Origin: Spirochaetia bacterium
GTDB lineage: Bacteria > Spirochaetota > Spirochaetia > DTKZ01
Direction of reading: 5' to 3'
Length of the DNA stretch: 16,158 bases
Assembly: GCA_031270615.1 (NCBI GenBank)
Contig: JAISXE010000177.1
Coordinates: 1-16,158 of the forward strand
Positions 13,801 through 16,158 of the stretch are shown piece by piece; position 1 is the first letter of the stretch; each line of letters opens with the position of its first letter. Made by a program: the position numbers and the translations under genes. The notes below the pieces were generated by a model. That model worked only from the letters and a program-made list of their open reading frames with translations, was not told where the DNA came from and made no database searches.

Positions 13801-15139
13801 CATGCACTCTGCGGGAATGCATACCATAGCGGTTATAGGAACCGGCTATGTGGGGCTGGTAACGGGCGCCTGCCTGTCGGATTTCGGCCTGAACGTCGTG
13901 TGCGCCGACATTGATTCCGCGAAAATCGAAAAACTGAAAAAGGGCGAAATCCCCATTTACGAACCGGGCCTTGAGGCGATTGCCCAGCGCACTACCTATT
14001 ATAAACGCCTTTCCTTTACGACCGATGTGGAAGGGGCCGTGCGGGAAGCCTCGGTTGTTTTTATCGCCGTGGGAACCCCCTCCGCCGAGGACGGCAGCGC
14101 CGATCTGAAATATGTGGAGGCCGCGGCCCGGACGATTGCCCGCTCCCTGTGCGGCTACAAGGTCGTTGTGACGAAAAGCACGGTTCCCGTGGGTACGGGC
14201 CGCCGGGTAAAAGGCTGGATACGGGACGAGCTGGAAAAAAGCGGGCGGGCCTGCGAATTCGATGTCGTGTCCAACCCCGAGTTTCTCCGCGAAGGCTCCG
14301 CGGTATATGACTTTACCCATCCCGACAGGATTGTGATCGGCTGCGATTCCCCGCGCGCCCTGGAGACGATGAAACAGGTCTACCGGGTGCTGTATCTGAA
14401 CGATACGCCCTTTGTGGAGACGGGCATAGAAACCGCGGAGATGATCAAGTACGCCTCCAACTCCTTTTTGGCGGTCAAGATCACGTTTATCAACGAGATG
14501 GCCAACCTCTGCGAGAAGCTGGGCGCCAATGTCCAGGATGTGGCCAGGGCTATGGGGAAGGACGGCCGCATCGGGCCGAAATTCCTCCACGCGGGCCCCG
14601 GCTACGGGGGGAGCTGCTTCCCCAAGGATACCCGCGCCCTGGCGGAGCTCGCGAAAAAGGCGGATGTTCCCCTGGGCATCGTGGAGGCGGCTATTTGCGC
14701 GAATGAGCGGCAGAAACTGCTTATGGCGGAAAAAATCGCCTCCCGGCTGGGGACCCTTGAGGGCAAAACCCTGGCGGTACTGGGCCTTGCCTTTAAGCCG
14801 AATACCGACGACATGCGCGAGGCGCCCGCCCTGACGATTATGGGGGAGCTTGCCCGCCGAGGCGCGAGGTTCCGCGCCTATGATCCGGCCGCGATGGAGG
14901 AGGCAAAATGGAGGCTCGCGGATATAGCGGGGGCGGTAACTTACTGCGCCGGCGAGTACGAAGCCATCCACGGGGCCGACGCCCTTGTTCTTTTAACGGA
15001 ATGGAACCAGTTCCGCAACCTTGATCTGGACAGAATCAAGGCGGAGCTTGCGGAGGGTTTTTTCTTTGATTTTCGCAATATTTATAAAAAAGAGTTGGTG
15101 GAAAACTCAGGTCTGACATATATCGGGGTCGGCGTATGA
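13790..15139 (+). CDS. UDP-glucose 6-dehydrogenase
   Basis: A 449-residue NAD-dependent enzyme oxidising UDP-glucose to UDP-glucuronate, the substrate of the epimerase encoded just upstream. The Rossmann motif GTGYVG is at 17-22, VSNPEFLREGSA at 160-171, the central-domain IKYASNSFLAVKITFINE at 219-236, and the catalytic Cys276 in GGSCFPKD. ATG 13790 was chosen because GGGAG at 13781-13785 precedes it and it overlaps the epimerase end by 11 nt. ATG 13802 or 13817 (MHTIAVIGTG) would give a more compact N-terminus and cannot be excluded. Length is normal for the family. It is the last gene before the second repeat region. Confidence 0.95.
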   Translation: MENSMHSAGMHTIAVIGTGYVGLVTGACLSDFGLNVVCADIDSAKIEKLKKGEIPIYEPGLEAIAQRTTYYKRLSFTTDVEGAVREASVVFIAVGTPSAEDGSADLKYVEAAARTIARSLCGYKVVVTKSTVPVGTGRRVKGWIRDELEKSGRACEFDVVSNPEFLREGSAVYDFTHPDRIVIGCDSPRALETMKQVYRVLYLNDTPFVETGIETAEMIKYASNSFLAVKITFINEMANLCEKLGANVQDVARAMGKDGRIGPKFLHAGPGYGGSCFPKDTRALAELAKKADVPLGIVEAAICANERQKLLMAEKIASRLGTLEGKTLAVLGLAFKPNTDDMREAPALTIMGELARRGARFRAYDPAAMEEAKWRLADIAGAVTYCAGEYEAIHGADALVLLTEWNQFRNLDLDRIKAELAEGFFFDFRNIYKKELVENSGLTYIGVGV

Positions 15140-15295
15140 AACACACAGGATTGCGATTATTTTTTCCGGGGTGGCTAGGGAACAGCGCAAAAGCATTTAC
15201 GTTTTTCCCGTCATATTGGCGCATTTTTTTGTCCTGGTTGCATGGGCACGCCGCAACCCTTCGGGTTGCGGCTAACCTAAAGGCGGACAAAAAAA

Positions 15296-15319
15296 CCGGG
15301 CTTTCCGCTCCAATTCCTC
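15296..15319 (-). repeat. 24-nt tail module, copy 2 (inverted)
   Basis: Exact reverse complement of 12647-12670. It lies 7 nt from the inverted core module, whereas in copy 1 about 118 nt, including the 12-bp hairpin, separate the two modules. Confidence 0.9.
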
Positions 15320-15326
15320 GGATTTG

Positions 15327-15380
15327 CCCAGGATGCATGGGCGAGCAGCAATTTTGCAAAAGCAAAATTGCGACCAGCCC
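15327..15380 (-). repeat. Core module, copy 2 (inverted, alternative stem)
   Basis: Read on the minus strand it has GGGCTGGTC, a stem-loop and TGCTCGCCCATGCATCC as in copy 1. The stem is GCAATTTTGC-GCAAAATTGC (15348-15371) instead of GCAATCCTG-CAGGATTGC. The outer five pairs are kept and the inner pairs differ on both arms. Confidence 0.8.
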
Positions 15381-15424
15381 AGGATGCAAATCCTGCGGGA
15401 TTTCCGCTGCAATCCCTTGCGCCC

Positions 15425-15464
15425 CAGGGGCTGGTCACTCGCTCCGCTCGCCCGTGCATACCGG
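15425..15464 (+). repeat. Core module, copy 3 (direct, stem lost)
   Basis: CAGGGGCTGGTC (15425-15436), then ACTCGCTCC in place of the stem-loop, then GCTCGCCCGTGCATACCGG (15446-15464). It differs from copy 1 at two positions in the right flank. Confidence 0.7.
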
Positions 15465-15469
15465 GCTTT

Positions 15470-15497
15470 TTGCCCTTCGCGCAATTCATTATATAAT
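15470..15497 (+). promoter_or_regulatory. Candidate promoter for the secreted-protein gene
   Basis: TTGCCC at 15470-15475 and an exact TATAAT at 15492-15497 are separated by 16 nt. They would give a leader of about 30 nt before GTG 15534. The -35 box directly follows the third core module. Confidence 0.45.
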
Positions 15498-15533
15498 GAC
15501 GGCAAACGCCGCCCTGCCCGGGGAACCGGCGCG

Positions 15534-16158
15534 GTGAATTTTTTGCGCCATATTTGTAAATGCGTTCGGCGGATGACGGCCTGTGTTACCCTCTGCGTAT
15601 GCGCGCCCCTGTTTTTTTGCACGGGGATTTTGTACGCGGAAGAAAAAGACCAAAGGATTGTGGCCCTTGATACGGGCATGTACGAAACGCTTTCCACCCT
15701 GTATCTGGAACAGGGCCGTACCCTTTCCAGCCGCAGCTTCCCCTATACCCGCGAGGAACTGCGGCAGGCCCTGCGCCGCCTTGATTTTGCCGATCTTTCC
15801 GAAGCGGGAAAATCCGCCTACCGCCAAATTGAAGAGTTCCTCGCGGACAAGCCCGTCTACGAGGAAGAGGGGGGGCTTCGCTTCTATCCTTCCGCCAGAT
15901 TCAACACGGAAGGCTACCTCCATTCGGACAGGGATAACGGCGAATGGGTCTATGATGGCCGGGACAGGCAGCCTTTTTTCGGATTTTTTACCGATATTGT
16001 GGTGGCGGACCGCCTTGACCTGTATATCGACATAACGGCCCAGAAGGACCTTTTTCAGGCCGGCGGCGACAAGGACAACCACACCAGCCTGATGCTGAGC
16101 CCCTATCAGTTTGACCTTACGTTTCCCTACCGGGGGGGGATGAGTTTCGGCGGGAAGC
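15534..16158 (+). CDS. Secreted, probably outer-membrane protein, N-terminal part (runs off the window)
   Basis: The frame is open from GTG 15534 to the window edge, 208 codons. That start gives a classic signal peptide: a basic n-region (RHICKCVRR, 5-13), a hydrophobic core ACVTLCVCAPLFF (16-28) and a likely cleavage after LYA (33-35) before EEKD. ATG 15573 would remove the basic region, so GTG is preferred. The mature part has a helical stretch with TREELRQALRRLDFADLS, then alternating segments such as FGFFTDIVVADRLDLYIDITAQ that look like barrel strands. The layout recalls Wzi-like capsule-assembly or other spirochete barrel proteins, which would suit the polysaccharide context, but no diagnostic motif is visible. 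The Shine-Dalgarno is weak. Confidence 0.6.
   Translation, partial: MNFLRHICKCVRRMTACVTLCVCAPLFFCTGILYAEEKDQRIVALDTGMYETLSTLYLEQGRTLSSRSFPYTREELRQALRRLDFADLSEAGKSAYRQIEEFLADKPVYEEEGGLRFYPSARFNTEGYLHSDRDNGEWVYDGRDRQPFFGFFTDIVVADRLDLYIDITAQKDLFQAGGDKDNHTSLMLSPYQFDLTFPYRGGMSFGGK

Larger units (their letters stand above)
15140..15533. repeat. Composite repeat region between ugd and the next gene
   Basis: No credible gene here. TGCGATTATTTTTT at 15152-15165 repeats the left terminus of the 12408-12726 element. Then come a 10-bp stem GCCGCAACCC/GGGTTGCGGC with loop TTC (15250-15272), the 24-nt tail module inverted (15296-15319), the core module inverted (15327-15380), a 6-bp CAGGAT/ATCCTG stem (15380-15395) and a third, direct core copy (15425-15464). 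No matching right terminus was found, so the copy looks rearranged or built from two elements. Stretch 15170-15245 is AT-richer and I recognise nothing in it. Confidence 0.65.

Noticed and set aside
13661..14971. 436-codon minus-strand frame opposite ugd
   Set aside because: Antisense shadow of UDP-glucose dehydrogenase, which has all family motifs.
15136..15537. 133-codon open frame beginning ATGA at the ugd stop
   Set aside because: It runs through the repeat modules and hairpins, and its peptide has no family features. Matching modules elsewhere shift frame because the stems differ in length.

Overview
The window looks like a surface-glycan locus from a host-associated spirochete, most likely a Treponema relative. 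I infer this from the gene set (phosphonate activation by a PntC-type cytidylyltransferase is known from Treponema), the GC-rich coding style broken by AT-rich islands, and the abundant palindromic intergenic repeats; no rRNA or other taxonomic marker is present. No tRNA, rRNA or CRISPR array was seen.

Left part (1-6926): the tail of a LicC-like nucleotidyltransferase, an AT-rich orphan HipA-like kinase gene, then a phosphonate pathway. A PEP mutase fused to a nucleotidyltransferase and a phosphonopyruvate decarboxylase overlap by 4 nt and give phosphonoacetaldehyde. After an AT-rich PIN toxin/antitoxin-like pair and a hairpin-rich leader come a 2-aminoethylphosphonate (AEP) transaminase and a PntC-like cytidylyltransferase, predicted to yield CDP-AEP.

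Middle part (6927-10935): tightly coupled to pntC are a membrane-anchored CDP-glycerol glycerophosphotransferase-like protein and a 910-residue YidC/Oxa1-sulfatase fusion. I infer that these consume CDP-AEP to place phosphonate head groups on a lipid or surface polymer, the second acting outside the membrane. This five-protein route (AEP synthesis, CDP activation, TagF-like transfer, YidC-sulfatase) is the most interesting protein-level system here.

Right part (10936-16158): a convergent GT4 glycosyltransferase gene on the minus strand, then UDP-glucuronate 4-epimerase and UDP-glucose 6-dehydrogenase genes on the plus strand (UDP-Glc to UDP-GlcA to UDP-GalA), and the 5' end of a secreted, probably outer-membrane protein gene. 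The epimerase-dehydrogenase pair is bracketed by a modular, hairpin-rich repeat family. The left copy has near-perfect terminal inverted repeats, and the right copy lies mostly in inverted orientation. A variable stem inside the repeat core differs between copies on both arms, so pairing is kept while sequence is not.
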